64,000 nt of DNA from positions 372,001 through 436,000 of the forward strand of contig NZ_JAKQZA010000005.1 in NCBI RefSeq assembly GCF_023008165.1, in the 5' to 3' direction. The notes below the pieces were generated by a model. It did no database searches. It was not told the origin of the DNA and saw nothing but the letters and a program-made list of their open reading frames with translations. Origin of the DNA: Kordiimonas laminariae (GTDB lineage Bacteria > Pseudomonadota > Alphaproteobacteria > Sphingomonadales > Kordiimonadaceae). Position numbers and translations under genes: made by a program. Of the stretch, positions 42,879 through 56,912 are shown piece after piece. Within the stretch, counting starts at the first letter, position 1, and each line of letters begins with the position of its first letter.

Positions 42879-44063
42879 GTGATTACACCAGTAATGCCAA
42901 CCTACGCTCGCCAACCTGTCGCTTTTGAGCGTGGCGAAGGCATGTATCTGTATGACACTGATGGCAAAAAATACTTGGATTTCTATTCTGGTATTGGCGT
43001 TATGTGTCTTGGCCATTCACATCCAACACTTGTGAATGCGCTTGCTGAACAAGGTAAGAAACTATGGCATACAGCCAATACTTACCAGATCCCTGGTGGT
43101 GAACGTCTTGCACAGCGTCTGGTGGATGCAAGCTGCGCAGATACTGTTTTCTTCACAAACTCAGGCGCTGAATCAACAGAGCTCTGTATCAAGATGGTGC
43201 GTAAATACCACCACGATAAAGGCAATGCTGGTAAATACCGTTTGATCACATTCGCATCTGCTTTCCACGGTCGTACTCTTGCGGGTATTGCGGCGGCTGG
43301 TCAGGAAAAACTGACAAAAGGTTTTGAGCCACTGCCAGACGGTTTTGATGTTGTACCATTCTGTGATCTGGATGCTGTGAAAGCGGCAATTGGTCCGAAC
43401 ACTGGTGGTATTATGATTGAGCCAGTACAAGGTGAAGGCGGTATCCGCCCAATCCCAGCTGAAGTAATGCAAGAACTTCGCAAAATCTGTGACGACAATG
43501 GTCTTCTATTTGTATGCGATGAAATCCAGTGTGGCATGGGCCGTACGGGTAAGCTGTTTGCGCACGAATGGTCAGGCGTGAAAGCGGATATCATTGCATG
43601 TGCGAAGGGTATTGGCGGCGGCTTCCCGCTTGGTGCCGTGCTTGCAACTGAAGATGCTGCATCCGGCATGGTTGTTGGTTCCCACGGTACAACATACGGC
43701 GGTAACCCGCTTGCAATGGCTGTTGGTAATGCTGTTCTTGATGAAATGCTGAAGCCTGGTTTCCTTGAGCACTCAAAAGAAATGGGTGACAAACTTCAGG
43801 GCCGTCTAGCTGCGCTTCAACAGAAGCACCCAACACTGATTGAGGAAGTACGTGGTTCTGGCCTAATGGCTGGTATTCGAGTGCCATCTATCCCAACACG
43901 CGATATCGTAACTGATTTGATTGGTCGTGGTCTATTGCCTGCTGTTGCTGGTGATATGGTTGTCCGCATGCTGCCACCGCTGATTATTGATGACAGCCAC
44001 CTTGATGAAGCAATTGAAATCCTTGATGCATGTCTCACAGATTTCGCATCTAAGGCTGAATAA
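42879..44063 (+). CDS. argD: acetylornithine aminotransferase
   Basis: PLP enzyme converting N-acetylglutamate semialdehyde to N-acetylornithine in arginine synthesis. The 394-residue class III aminotransferase has FYSGIGVMCLGHSHP, FFTNSGAESTELCIKMVRKY, AFHGRTLAGIAAAGQEKL, EPVQGEGGI and CDEIQCGMGRTGKLFA. The PLP Lys is in ACAKGIGGGFPLGAVLA. GTG 42879 follows TGAGGAGAC. It leads the argD-argF-hslO unit common in alphaproteobacteria; ArgD may also serve lysine synthesis. Confidence 0.96.
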   Translation: MITPVMPTYARQPVAFERGEGMYLYDTDGKKYLDFYSGIGVMCLGHSHPTLVNALAEQGKKLWHTANTYQIPGGERLAQRLVDASCADTVFFTNSGAESTELCIKMVRKYHHDKGNAGKYRLITFASAFHGRTLAGIAAAGQEKLTKGFEPLPDGFDVVPFCDLDAVKAAIGPNTGGIMIEPVQGEGGIRPIPAEVMQELRKICDDNGLLFVCDEIQCGMGRTGKLFAHEWSGVKADIIACAKGIGGGFPLGAVLATEDAASGMVVGSHGTTYGGNPLAMAVGNAVLDEMLKPGFLEHSKEMGDKLQGRLAALQQKHPTLIEEVRGSGLMAGIRVPSIPTRDIVTDLIGRGLLPAVAGDMVVRMLPPLIIDDSHLDEAIEILDACLTDFASKAE

Positions 44064-44087
44064 ACCTAACTAAAGAAAGTAAATGCC

Positions 44088-45026
44088 ATGAGTAACGCGT
44101 CTTTTAACCATTTTATTGACCTTCGGGATATTCCTGCAGAAACCCTGCGCCATATCCTTGATACGGCCATGAAATGGAAAGAGGCGCGACGAGGCATGCC
44201 TAAAGGAGCGGTGGACCAAGGTGCACCGCTTGATGGTCATACGTTGGCGATGATTTTTGAAAAATCATCTACGCGTACCCGTGTAAGCTTTGAGATGGCG
44301 ATGCAGCAGCTGGGTGGTAAAACCGTTGTACTGCAAGGCAATAATATGCAGCTGGGCCGCGGTGAAACTATTGGCGATACTGCCAAGGTTATGAGCCGCT
44401 ATGTTGATGCGATTATGATCCGCGCTAACACGCATGAAGCCGTGCTTGAGCTGGCTGATGAAGGTGATGTGCCAGTAATTAATGCGCTTACTGATCTCTC
44501 GCACCCCTGCCAGCTTATGGCGGATGTGATGACGATTGAAGAACATCTTGGACCGATCGCTGGCCGCAAGATCGCATGGGTGGGCGACGGCAATAATGTT
44601 GCGGCATCCCTTATCGAAGCGGCTGTGAAGTTCAATTTCTCTCTTACTATCGGCTGTCCACTTGAATATGGCCCTTTTGATGAGGTTCTTGATTGGGCTG
44701 AGGAAATGGGTGGCGATATTAAAATCACCGATGATCCGATGCTTGCTGTAAAAGGCGCTGAAGCAGTGTTTACCGATACTTGGGTTTCCATGGGGGATGA
44801 CAAAACAGGTTCCCGTATGCGAGCCCTTGAACCTTTCCAGGTGAATAGCCACCTTATGGCGCAAGCTTTGCCGGATGTTTTGTTCTTGCACTGTTTGCCA
44901 GCACACCGCGGTGAGGAAGTAACCAACCGCGTAATTGATGGTCCGCAATCAGTTGTATGGGATGAAGCGGAAAACCGTCTCCATGCACAGAAAGCAGTTC
45001 TTGCATGGTGTCTTGGTAAAATATAA
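44088..45026 (+). CDS. argF: ornithine carbamoyltransferase
   Basis: Makes citrulline from ornithine and carbamoyl phosphate. The 312-residue enzyme has the carbamoyl-phosphate loop SSTRTRVSF, the HPCQLMADVMTI motif, WVGDGNNVAASLIEA and the catalytic HCLPAHRGEEV. Starting ATG 44088 is 24 bases after argD. The biosynthetic assignment (argF rather than arcB) follows from the argD neighbour. Confidence 0.97.
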   Translation: MSNASFNHFIDLRDIPAETLRHILDTAMKWKEARRGMPKGAVDQGAPLDGHTLAMIFEKSSTRTRVSFEMAMQQLGGKTVVLQGNNMQLGRGETIGDTAKVMSRYVDAIMIRANTHEAVLELADEGDVPVINALTDLSHPCQLMADVMTIEEHLGPIAGRKIAWVGDGNNVAASLIEAAVKFNFSLTIGCPLEYGPFDEVLDWAEEMGGDIKITDDPMLAVKGAEAVFTDTWVSMGDDKTGSRMRALEPFQVNSHLMAQALPDVLFLHCLPAHRGEEVTNRVIDGPQSVVWDEAENRLHAQKAVLAWCLGKI

Positions 45027-45064
45027 ACCGGCACCAATTTGAATTAGTAAACGTAGTAAGTTTG

Positions 45065-46015
45065 ATGACTGAAACACCGATTGTTGTGAAAGACCCGGAA
45101 GGTAGCCGGGATAATGAAGTTCGCCCGTTCCAGATTGAAGGAATGGATGTGCGTGGCCGTGCAGTGCGCTTTGGTACTGTAGTGGATCAGATTTTGAAAG
45201 CTCATGACTACCCTGAGCCTGTCGCTCGTATTCTTGGCGAAATGCTGGTGCTTACTGGTATGCTGGGTTCCATCATGAAATTTGATGGTATTGTAACCTT
45301 GCAAACCAAATCAGCGGGCCCTATCCCCATGATGGTGGCGGATTATGAACGCCGTGAAGATGGTATTGGCCGGGTGCGTGGCTATGCAGATATTGATCAG
45401 CAGAAGCTTTCTACATTCGGTAAAAACCCTAGCTTCCAAGGTATGATTGGGAGTAAAGGCGGCTATCTGGCGCTGACTATCGATCAAGGCGACAAGATGG
45501 ATCGTTATCAAGGCATTGTTGAGCTGAAAGGCGAAACACTCGCTGAAGTAGCGCGCAACTATTTCCAGAATAGCGAACAGACACCTACCGAAATTCGTTT
45601 GAACTGTGATAAAGACCCTGTTTCCGGTAACTGGCGAGCGGGCGGCCTTATGGTGCAGCATTTGGCACGCGGTGAAGTGGGGCAGGAACGTATCCTGAAC
45701 CGTGAAACCCAAGAGCATTGGGACCGGGCGTCCATCCTGATGTCCAGTGTGAAAGCAGAAGAACTTCTTGATCCGCAACTTGATCTCGATCAGCTCCTAT
45801 ACCGTCTTTATAATGAAGACGGTGTGCGTGTGTTTGAATCGTCTACCATGGTGCATAAATGCCGTTGTTCCCGCGAACGCCTGCAGACTGTTCTTCAAGG
45901 TTTCTCGGATGAAGATATCGCAGATATGACCAAAGAGAACGGCAAGATTGATGTAAATTGTCAGTTCTGCAACACCACATATTATTTCTTGCCCGAGGAA
46001 ACACGCGCTAGCTAA
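45065..46015 (+). CDS. hslO: Hsp33 redox-regulated chaperone
   Basis: Holdase activated by oxidative unfolding in the cytoplasm. About 316 residues. The C-terminal zinc switch has the Cys pattern KCRCSRERL then CQFCN, the C-x-C and C-x-x-C pairs of Hsp33. The N-terminal VRFGTVVDQILKAHDYPEPVARILGEML region matches too. The start is ATG 45065 (a TTG at 45062 is directly upstream). It follows argF by 38 bases, a conserved neighbourhood, and is closed by a terminator at 46043-46072. Confidence 0.95.
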   Translation: MTETPIVVKDPEGSRDNEVRPFQIEGMDVRGRAVRFGTVVDQILKAHDYPEPVARILGEMLVLTGMLGSIMKFDGIVTLQTKSAGPIPMMVADYERREDGIGRVRGYADIDQQKLSTFGKNPSFQGMIGSKGGYLALTIDQGDKMDRYQGIVELKGETLAEVARNYFQNSEQTPTEIRLNCDKDPVSGNWRAGGLMVQHLARGEVGQERILNRETQEHWDRASILMSSVKAEELLDPQLDLDQLLYRLYNEDGVRVFESSTMVHKCRCSRERLQTVLQGFSDEDIADMTKENGKIDVNCQFCNTTYYFLPEETRAS

Positions 46016-46042
46016 GGCTATTGGCAAGATTGTGAATGTTTG

Positions 46043-46072
46043 AAAAGCACTGGCATGTCCGGTGCTTTTTTT
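46043..46072 (+). terminator. intrinsic terminator after hslO
   Basis: AAAAGCACTGG (46043-46053) pairs with CCGGTGCTTTT (46059-46069) with one G-U pair around CATGT, followed by more Ts (46070-46072). It closes argD-argF-hslO. Confidence 0.88.
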
Positions 46073-46194
46073 ATTGAGCCAATCAAGCGTTTCAAAATTT
46101 GGAACAATGCTTCCCGATATCGCTCTCTACCGAGGGTCTTAAGCCATATCTATATTCAGCAAACCAGATGAATAGAAAATGGTGGTGCTTGGAA

Positions 46195-47001
46195 ATGGCC
46201 GAACTGGAAAAAATGCCAATCTTATTTGTTTCCCATGGCGGTGGACCGTTGCCATTGATGGGCGATATACGTCACGCCGATATGGTTGAAACCATGCAGG
46301 CTTTGAAGAAAAAGCTACCTAAACCCAAGGCTATTTTGACGTTCAGTGCGCACTGGGAGGAAGAACAAGTGCAGGTTACTGGCGCTGAAAAGCCTGAATT
46401 AATCTATGATTACTACGGGTTTCCAAAAAAGGCGTACGAAATCCTGTATCCTGCAACGGGAGCGCCCTTTTTAGCTGCAAGTACCCATCAAATACTGCGT
46501 GATGCTGAGATTGATACAATAGTTAATTCTGAAAGAGGGTTCGACCACGGCATGTTTGTACCCCTTAAGTTATTGTTTCCTGAAGCGAGCATCCCTGTTG
46601 TTCAAATTTCCATGCATAGGAACTTGGACCCTGAGTTCCATATTAATCTTGGGAAATGTATGGCTGAATTGAGGCGCAAAGGGGTAATGATTGTTGGCTC
46701 TGGTATGACATTTCATAATATGCGTGCCTTACGTCAAAGTGGGCGTACAGAAAACATAAATAAAAACAGAGCTTTTCACAGGTGGCTGGATCAAACATTG
46801 AACGCGCCAAATATTTCCGAAGAGGAAAGAGCTAGCGCCCTTTCAGGGTGGGCTGAAGCACCTCACGCCAGATATTGTCACCCCAGAGAAGAACATCTTC
46901 TGCCTGTGCATGTTTGTTACGGTGCTGCTCAGCAGCCTGTTAGCGAAATAATGCCATTCGATATTTTTGGCTATGAAACCCGGTGCTATCTATGGTCTTG
47001 A
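46195..47001 (+). CDS. LigB-type extradiol dioxygenase (DODA family)
   Basis: Class III ring-opening dioxygenase of 268 residues, relative of YgiD/4,5-DOPA dioxygenase. Metal-binding histidines appear in ILFVSHGGGPLPLMGD and LTFSAHWEEEQV, and the conserved RGFDHGMFVPLKLLFPEA and SGMTFHNMRAL motifs follow. The C-terminal HPREEHLLPVHVCYGAA segment provides the last His residues. The natural aromatic substrate is unknown. The frame is open to 46099; ATG 46195 is preferred because conserved sequence begins there. Confidence 0.88.
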   Translation: MAELEKMPILFVSHGGGPLPLMGDIRHADMVETMQALKKKLPKPKAILTFSAHWEEEQVQVTGAEKPELIYDYYGFPKKAYEILYPATGAPFLAASTHQILRDAEIDTIVNSERGFDHGMFVPLKLLFPEASIPVVQISMHRNLDPEFHINLGKCMAELRRKGVMIVGSGMTFHNMRALRQSGRTENINKNRAFHRWLDQTLNAPNISEEERASALSGWAEAPHARYCHPREEHLLPVHVCYGAAQQPVSEIMPFDIFGYETRCYLWS

Positions 47002-47070
47002 AACCGAAAGACTGATACCAACCTAAAGGTTAGATACTCAGTGACTGGCTTTATTCTGTAGGGGGATAAT

Positions 47071-48132
47071 GTGGCGATGGATTCTTCACGGCTTGTAGGG
47101 CTTGATTTAGCTCGTTTTCTTGCTTTTTTTGGCATGGTGATTGTGAATTTTTCTATCGCTATGGGCGTTACCTTTGAACCTGATAGTTGGTCCACGTCTC
47201 TTTCCGAAGGAATGCAGGGGCGAGCTGCTGCTACCTTTGTTGTTCTTGCAGGCCTTGGATTAGGTTTGGCAGCAAACCGTTCAGAAACAGCGCCGATTTT
47301 TTCCGTTACAGTGAAACGTGCTTTATTTCTGCTTGTAATTGGTCTTGCCAATATGCTGATTTTTGAAGCAGATATTCTTCATTATTATGCCTTTTATTTC
47401 CTGTTTGGAATGTTGTTTGTAAAAGCAAAAACACCCACACTGTTTTTGGCTATCGGCTCGGTGATGGCTCTTTTCATGATCATGCTTTTTACCTTTGATT
47501 ATGAAGCTGGCTGGAATTGGGAAATTTATGAATATTCAGGTTTCTGGACTTTGGATGGGTTTGTCAGGAACCTGTTTTTTAATGGCTGGCATCCTGTATT
47601 TCCGTGGCTCGTGTTTTTCCTGTTTGGCTTGCTTTTAAGCAAAGCGAAGCTTGGCGAGGTGAAAGTGCAGATAGCTCTGGTTTTTGGTGGTTTGGTTGGC
47701 TTGTTGGGGATTGAAACGTTCTCGGCCATTTTGATGGGGATGGTTGAGGGGCCTGATACAAAAGAGATTGCTATCCTCTTTTCTACCAGCCCAATTCCAC
47801 CTGTGCCGCTATATAGTTTTGCGGGAATGGCTGCAGCATCTTTTGCGATAGGGGCTTGTTTGCTGGTTGCACCTTTTCTTGAGAGAATGAAGTTTTTGGG
47901 GCTGTTTACACCCGCTGGCCGTATGACACTCACGCTTTATATAGCCCATATTCTTGTTGGTATGGGAGCCCTTGAAGGGCTTGGCCTTTTGGAGCGCTCT
48001 GATCTTACCGCAACACATTCAGTTATAGCGGCTGGGCTTTTTTCTTTTGATGCGCTGGTGTTCGCCTATTTCTGGTCACGCTTTTTTAAGCGCGGCCCTA
48101 TTGAAATGCTGATGCGAAAACTGGCTGGGTAA
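47071..48132 (+). CDS. DUF418-type multi-pass membrane protein
   Basis: 353-residue membrane protein with about ten helices. The opening RLVGLDLARFLAFFGMVIVNF resembles the acyltransferase-3/heparan-alpha-glucosaminide acetyltransferase group, and the C-terminal FTPAGRMTLTLYIAHILVG plus RGPIEMLMRKL is the DUF418 pattern (YeiB-like). It may transfer acyl groups across the membrane, but catalytic residues are not certain. Start GTG 47071 or ATG 47077; both follow GGGGGAT. It is a single gene between the dioxygenase and the PYROXD2-like gene, 61 bases before the latter. Confidence 0.82.
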   Translation: MAMDSSRLVGLDLARFLAFFGMVIVNFSIAMGVTFEPDSWSTSLSEGMQGRAAATFVVLAGLGLGLAANRSETAPIFSVTVKRALFLLVIGLANMLIFEADILHYYAFYFLFGMLFVKAKTPTLFLAIGSVMALFMIMLFTFDYEAGWNWEIYEYSGFWTLDGFVRNLFFNGWHPVFPWLVFFLFGLLLSKAKLGEVKVQIALVFGGLVGLLGIETFSAILMGMVEGPDTKEIAILFSTSPIPPVPLYSFAGMAAASFAIGACLLVAPFLERMKFLGLFTPAGRMTLTLYIAHILVGMGALEGLGLLERSDLTATHSVIAAGLFSFDALVFAYFWSRFFKRGPIEMLMRKLAG

Positions 48133-48193
48133 TTATATCTTGCATCTTTAAATCTAGAGCGACCAAATATAAGCAGGTATTTGGGAGGACAGT

Positions 48194-52681
<4,488 letters not shown>

Positions 52682-52830
52682 TATGGTGTCCCTCCCTTGC
52701 GCTACTTTATTCTTTTCTTCTGTAAAATCCAGCAAAGCAGATCAACTTTTACTAAGCTACAGGGTAAGCCGAAGGGTTTGCAGTGTTTGTTTCGTACCAA
52801 CTTGTTGAGGTCGGGAAGAAAGGAAACAAC

Positions 52831-54327
52831 ATGCAGGCAATGAAGCTCCCCAATATATTTGTTCTGTTTTCAGTTTTTTGCCTTATGGGCTGCGGCGGAG
52901 AAGATAACAGTACATCCACCACTTCGCCATCAACAGGTACCACTACTACACCGACCAATTCAGTTCCTGTGCTCGCGGCCCCTAATCAAGATTTTAGTGT
53001 GAGTGCAGGTGAGGTGGTTGATTATGACGTTAGCCAGAATGAAACCACTTTTACAGATGCAGATGGTGATAGCCTCAGTTACACGATTTCTATTCAAACT
53101 TTTAACAGTGATAGTATCGCCATCGAAAATGAACTGTCTTCTACAGGTACTATAGTTTCTGGAACACCGGCTACCGTAGGTACTGTTTTTGTAACCGTTA
53201 CGGTGAATGACGGTAATGGTGGTTCAGCTTCAGACGAATTTGAAATTTCAGTTACCTTAGCTGTTGATGAAGATGCACCCTCCCTGCCAGCGGTGAGTTT
53301 TGAATATGTGAATATTGATCTCCCAGATCACTTTACTAACCCGAACTCTGATTTTGGGGATGTTGCTGCGCAGGATAATCAGCCTGTAAATAATAACATT
53401 ACCAATGCAGGGGCCACGTTGGGGCGAGTATTGTTTTATGATAAAAAACTTTCAGCGAATGACACGGTAAGCTGTGCATCATGCCACCAGCAAGAATTTG
53501 GATTTAGTGATCCGAATGTGTTGAGTATTGGCTTTGAAGGGGGTGAAACGGGTCGTCACTCTATGGGGCTTGCGAACGCACGTTATTACGAACGTGGTCG
53601 TTTCTTCTGGGATGAGCGTGCGAATACCCTTGAAGATCAAGTACTACAGCCCATTCAGGATGCAGTGGAAATGGGGATGACGCTAAGTGCGCTTGAGACC
53701 AAGCTCGCCGCAACCAGTTACTACCCAGATCTTTTTGAAGATGCGTTTGGCTCTAGCGCGATTACCAGTGGCCGTATTGCGGATGCACTTGCTCAGTTTA
53801 TTCGCAGCATGGTTTCCTATCAGTCAAAATTCGATATAGCCTTTGCCGGCGGTGATGCTGAAAACCCTGATTTCCAGAGCGTTTTCACCGCACAAGAACT
53901 TCAAGGGTTAAGGCTTTTTACAGATGAAGCGAACCTTCCAGGCCGTACGCTGCGCTGTAATGGGTGCCATACTACTGCGGTGCAAACTGCTGAGCGACCT
54001 GAAAATAACGGCCTTGATGCAGATACATCAGCGGATCAAGGAGCAGGAGCTGGCCGTTTTAAAGTTCCCTCGCTTCGGAATATAGCGATACGGGCACCTT
54101 ATATGCACGATGGGCGTTTCGGTACACTAGAAGAAGTGGTTGAGTTTTATAATAGCGGTATCCAGGCACATCCAAACTTGAGCGGGCGTTTGGAGAATAA
54201 TGGGCAACCTCGCAGATTTAATATGACAGATGCTGAAAAAGCAGCACTTGTGGCCTTTATGAACACGCTAACGGATAATGTGTTTCTCACGGATGAGAAG
54301 TTCAGCGACCCCTTCCCTGAGGATTAA
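52831..54327 (+). CDS. lipoprotein di-haem cytochrome c peroxidase with cadherin-like domain
   Basis: 498 residues. Signal peptide ends in a lipobox CLMGC (Cys21), so it is lipid-anchored. Residues about 40-150 form a cadherin/Ig-like domain (SYTISIQTF, FVTVTVNDGNGGSASDEFEI). The rest is a MauG/CcpA-type peroxidase with two haem motifs, CASCH and CNGCH, and conserved GLANARYYERGRFFWDERA and KVPSLRNIAIRAPYMHDGRF. It reduces hydrogen peroxide or modifies a partner. ATG 52831 follows AAAGGAAACAAC. Its stop overlaps the convergent TetR stop. Confidence 0.9.
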   Translation: MQAMKLPNIFVLFSVFCLMGCGGEDNSTSTTSPSTGTTTTPTNSVPVLAAPNQDFSVSAGEVVDYDVSQNETTFTDADGDSLSYTISIQTFNSDSIAIENELSSTGTIVSGTPATVGTVFVTVTVNDGNGGSASDEFEISVTLAVDEDAPSLPAVSFEYVNIDLPDHFTNPNSDFGDVAAQDNQPVNNNITNAGATLGRVLFYDKKLSANDTVSCASCHQQEFGFSDPNVLSIGFEGGETGRHSMGLANARYYERGRFFWDERANTLEDQVLQPIQDAVEMGMTLSALETKLAATSYYPDLFEDAFGSSAITSGRIADALAQFIRSMVSYQSKFDIAFAGGDAENPDFQSVFTAQELQGLRLFTDEANLPGRTLRCNGCHTTAVQTAERPENNGLDADTSADQGAGAGRFKVPSLRNIAIRAPYMHDGRFGTLEEVVEFYNSGIQAHPNLSGRLENNGQPRRFNMTDAEKAALVAFMNTLTDNVFLTDEKFSDPFPED

Positions 54328-54944
54328 TCCCTTGGGGTAAGAAGGTTTGCCGCCATTTCTGTCCAGGCATCAATGATGCGCAGGTGAAAATTCGGGTCGT
54401 TGTTATATTGAGCTTGAATAATAAGCCCGCGCATCATGCTTGTTGTCATGGTCATGATGAGCTCAACGTCGCTATCATCACCTGATTTGGCTTCATATTG
54501 TTTCACCGCACCAGCAAGACGATTTTCTTCCCATGCCTTCAGGTTAGGGGACAGGCGTTTCTGCAGTTCAGTATCTGTTCTGATAGCGATCAAAACCTCT
54601 AAAAGGGCGCGGTATTCATCTGTGTTCACATAGCGGAGCCAGATTTGTTTCAGTTCTTTAGCTACATCCCGTTTTGCAGCGGGCTTTGATGTTTCGAAAA
54701 CAGGAGCAAATTGCGCGTTTTGTAGAATACGTTCTGCGGTAGCGGCCATCAGGTCTTCTTTTGTAGGGAAGTGATGCTGAAGCGCCCCTTTTGAAACACC
54801 AGCGCGCTCTATCACTTTATGGATTGAAGTTTCCGCATACCCAATTTCAGCAAGGCAAAGGATTGTGGCCTGGCAAATTTTCTCATGTGCCAATGCGCGC
54901 TTTGCTTCCTGTTTTCCCATTGGTTTTTCTGCGGTTTCCGCCAT
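54324..54944 (-). CDS. TetR-family regulator (likely of the terpene/acyl-CoA operon)
   Basis: 206-residue regulator. HTH at about 30-65: HEKICQATILCLAEIGYAETSIHKVIERAGVSKGALQHHFPTKEDLM, with the TetR recognition helix VSKGALQHHF. The C-terminal ligand domain is unspecific. It is divergent from the atuA-like gene, as AtuR is in Pseudomonas, so it probably represses that operon and responds to an acyl-CoA. The frame opens at 54977; ATG 54944, with GGGA upstream, is preferred. Its last bases overlap the peroxidase stop (TTAA). Confidence 0.85.
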   Translation of the reverse strand: MAETAEKPMGKQEAKRALAHEKICQATILCLAEIGYAETSIHKVIERAGVSKGALQHHFPTKEDLMAATAERILQNAQFAPVFETSKPAAKRDVAKELKQIWLRYVNTDEYRALLEVLIAIRTDTELQKRLSPNLKAWEENRLAGAVKQYEAKSGDDSDVELIMTMTTSMMRGLIIQAQYNNDPNFHLRIIDAWTEMAANLLTPRD

Positions 54945-55124
54945 TGTTTTTATTCCCTGATCTTGGTGTTTTTTCATCTTAATCTAGCAGCCATGGAAAA
55001 AGCGAATAAAAAAAGCAGTACAGACGGCTTGTTTTTTTAAATTTTTGCGCCATACTCACTCCCGAACTGAGATTGTCACGAGTAAGTGGCAAGCTGCGGT
55101 GTAAGCCTGATGGAGGATTAAATA

Positions 55125-56912
55125 GTGACCAGACCTATTTATATTGGCGGGGCTAGCGGGTTCTGGGGAGATACCGCAATGTCCACACCGCAGTTACTCG
55201 GTTCGGAAAAGCTGGATTATATTGTTTATGATTATCTGGCTGAAATCACTATGTCGATTATGGCTCGGGCGCGGGCCAAAGATGCTTCACTTGGCTATGC
55301 GGTTGATTTTGTTTCCGTGGTGATGAAGCAAAACTTGAAAACTATTGCCGATAAAGGCGTGAAGGTTCTTTCAAACGCTGGCGGCGTAAATCCCGAAGCA
55401 TGTGGTAAAGCAATCAGGGCGCTGGTTGCCGAGATGGGGCTCTCGCTCAAAGTTGCCGTCATAACCGGTGACGATTTGCTGGCGAGTGCTCATGAATTAT
55501 TTGAAGATGGTTATGGTGAAATGTTTTCTGATGATCCATTCCCAGATCCTGAAAAAATCGCCAGTATTAATGCGTATATTGGTGCGTTCCCTATCGCAAA
55601 AGCGCTAAGCGAAGGCGCGGATATTGTTATTACTGGGCGCTGTGTGGATAGCGCTGTAACTCTTGGTGCATGCATCCATGAATTTGGATGGGATGAAAGA
55701 GATGTTGATCTGTTGGCGGCAGGAAGCCTTGCTGGTCACATCATTGAATGTGGACCTCAGGCAACGGGCGGAAACTTCACTGATTGGGAAGATGTAGCAA
55801 ATGACCTAGTTAATATTGGGTATCCTGTTGCAGAAGTATCCAGTGACGGCTCTATGGTGATTACGAAACCTGAAGATACGGGTGGCAAGGTAAGTATTGG
55901 TACTGTTGCTGAACAGATGCTTTATGAAATTGGTGACCCACAGGCTTATGTTTTACCAGATGTAGTGTGTGACTTTTCTGGCGTAGAGCTTGAAGAAATT
56001 GGTGTGGATCGGGTTGCGGTTTCTGGTGCGAAAGGCCGTGCGGCAACGGATACATATAAAGTGTGTGCCACTTATGCGGATGGTTTCCGGGGAGGGCTTC
56101 TCATGAGTTTTTACGGTATTGACGCTGCTAGAAAAGCCCGATCGTTTGCGGACGCTGCTTTTGCGCGGGCTGATAAGTTTCTTCGGCTTTCCAATGCTGG
56201 TGACTATACAGAGAAGAGTGTCGAAATTCTTGGAAGTGAAAGCCAGTATGGTGATTTTGGTTCCGGTCAGGATGCCCGTGAGGTCGTGCTGAAAATCGGG
56301 GTGAAACACCCTGATATGAGAGCGGTTGGATTACTCCTTAAAGAAGCAACAGGTCTTGGCCTTGCTACGCCGCCTGGCCTATCAATCTTCAGCTCAGGAC
56401 GGCCTAAACCATCGCCTGTAGTGCGCTTGTTCTCCTTCTTGTTGCCTAAAAATAAAATAGCTATTGAGATTGATCTGGAAGGGGAGAAAATTCCTTATGT
56501 TCCAGCATTAGCGCTTGAACAAACAGATGTACCCATTGTTGAAGTACCAGAAGCGCCTGATCTTAGTGGCGAAACTGTGGATGTTCCGCTTATCAAACTC
56601 GCATGGGGCCGAAGCGGTGATAAAGGTAATAAAGCCAATATTGGTATCATTGCCCGCCGCGCTGAATATATGCCGTATATCTGGGCTGTACTCACAGAAG
56701 CAGAGGTGAAAAGTCGGTTCTGTCATTTCCTTGAAGGCGATGTTGAGCGCTTTCATCTGCCCGGCAGTCATTCAATTAATTTCTTGCTTCATGATGTGCT
56801 TGGCGGTGGTGGTGTCGCAAGCCTCAGAAATGATCCGCAGGGTAAAGGCTATGCACAGCTTCTGCTTTCTGCAAACGTAACAATTCCAAAAACTCTAGCG
56901 GAGTCTCTTTAA
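55125..56912 (+). CDS. atuA: AtuA-family protein (DUF1446 with AtuA-like C-terminal domain)
   Basis: 595-residue protein starting at GTG 55125 after TGGAGGA. The DUF1446/AtuA region covers about 3-450 (IYIGGASGFWGDTAMSTPQLL, VLSNAGGVNPEACGKAI, ADIVITGRCVDSAVTLG, GPQATGGNFTDWED). The C-terminal domain starts near 480 and has IKLAWGRSGDKGNKANIGIIARR, the AtuA-like fold. The molecular function is unresolved, though the gene is required for citronellol/geraniol growth in Pseudomonas aeruginosa. It overlaps the carboxylase gene by one base (TAATG), implying coupling. Confidence 0.88.
   Translation: MTRPIYIGGASGFWGDTAMSTPQLLGSEKLDYIVYDYLAEITMSIMARARAKDASLGYAVDFVSVVMKQNLKTIADKGVKVLSNAGGVNPEACGKAIRALVAEMGLSLKVAVITGDDLLASAHELFEDGYGEMFSDDPFPDPEKIASINAYIGAFPIAKALSEGADIVITGRCVDSAVTLGACIHEFGWDERDVDLLAAGSLAGHIIECGPQATGGNFTDWEDVANDLVNIGYPVAEVSSDGSMVITKPEDTGGKVSIGTVAEQMLYEIGDPQAYVLPDVVCDFSGVELEEIGVDRVAVSGAKGRAATDTYKVCATYADGFRGGLLMSFYGIDAARKARSFADAAFARADKFLRLSNAGDYTEKSVEILGSESQYGDFGSGQDAREVVLKIGVKHPDMRAVGLLLKEATGLGLATPPGLSIFSSGRPKPSPVVRLFSFLLPKNKIAIEIDLEGEKIPYVPALALEQTDVPIVEVPEAPDLSGETVDVPLIKLAWGRSGDKGNKANIGIIARRAEYMPYIWAVLTEAEVKSRFCHFLEGDVERFHLPGSHSINFLLHDVLGGGGVASLRNDPQGKGYAQLLLSANVTIPKTLAESL

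Noticed and set aside
46530-46550. tRNA-like GGTTCGA segment
   Set aside because: Lies inside the dioxygenase coding sequence and has no cloverleaf context.
55008-55037. AAGC/GCTT hairpin with T-run upstream of atuA
   Set aside because: Four-base stem with long loop in an A/T-rich gap; not convincing as a terminator.
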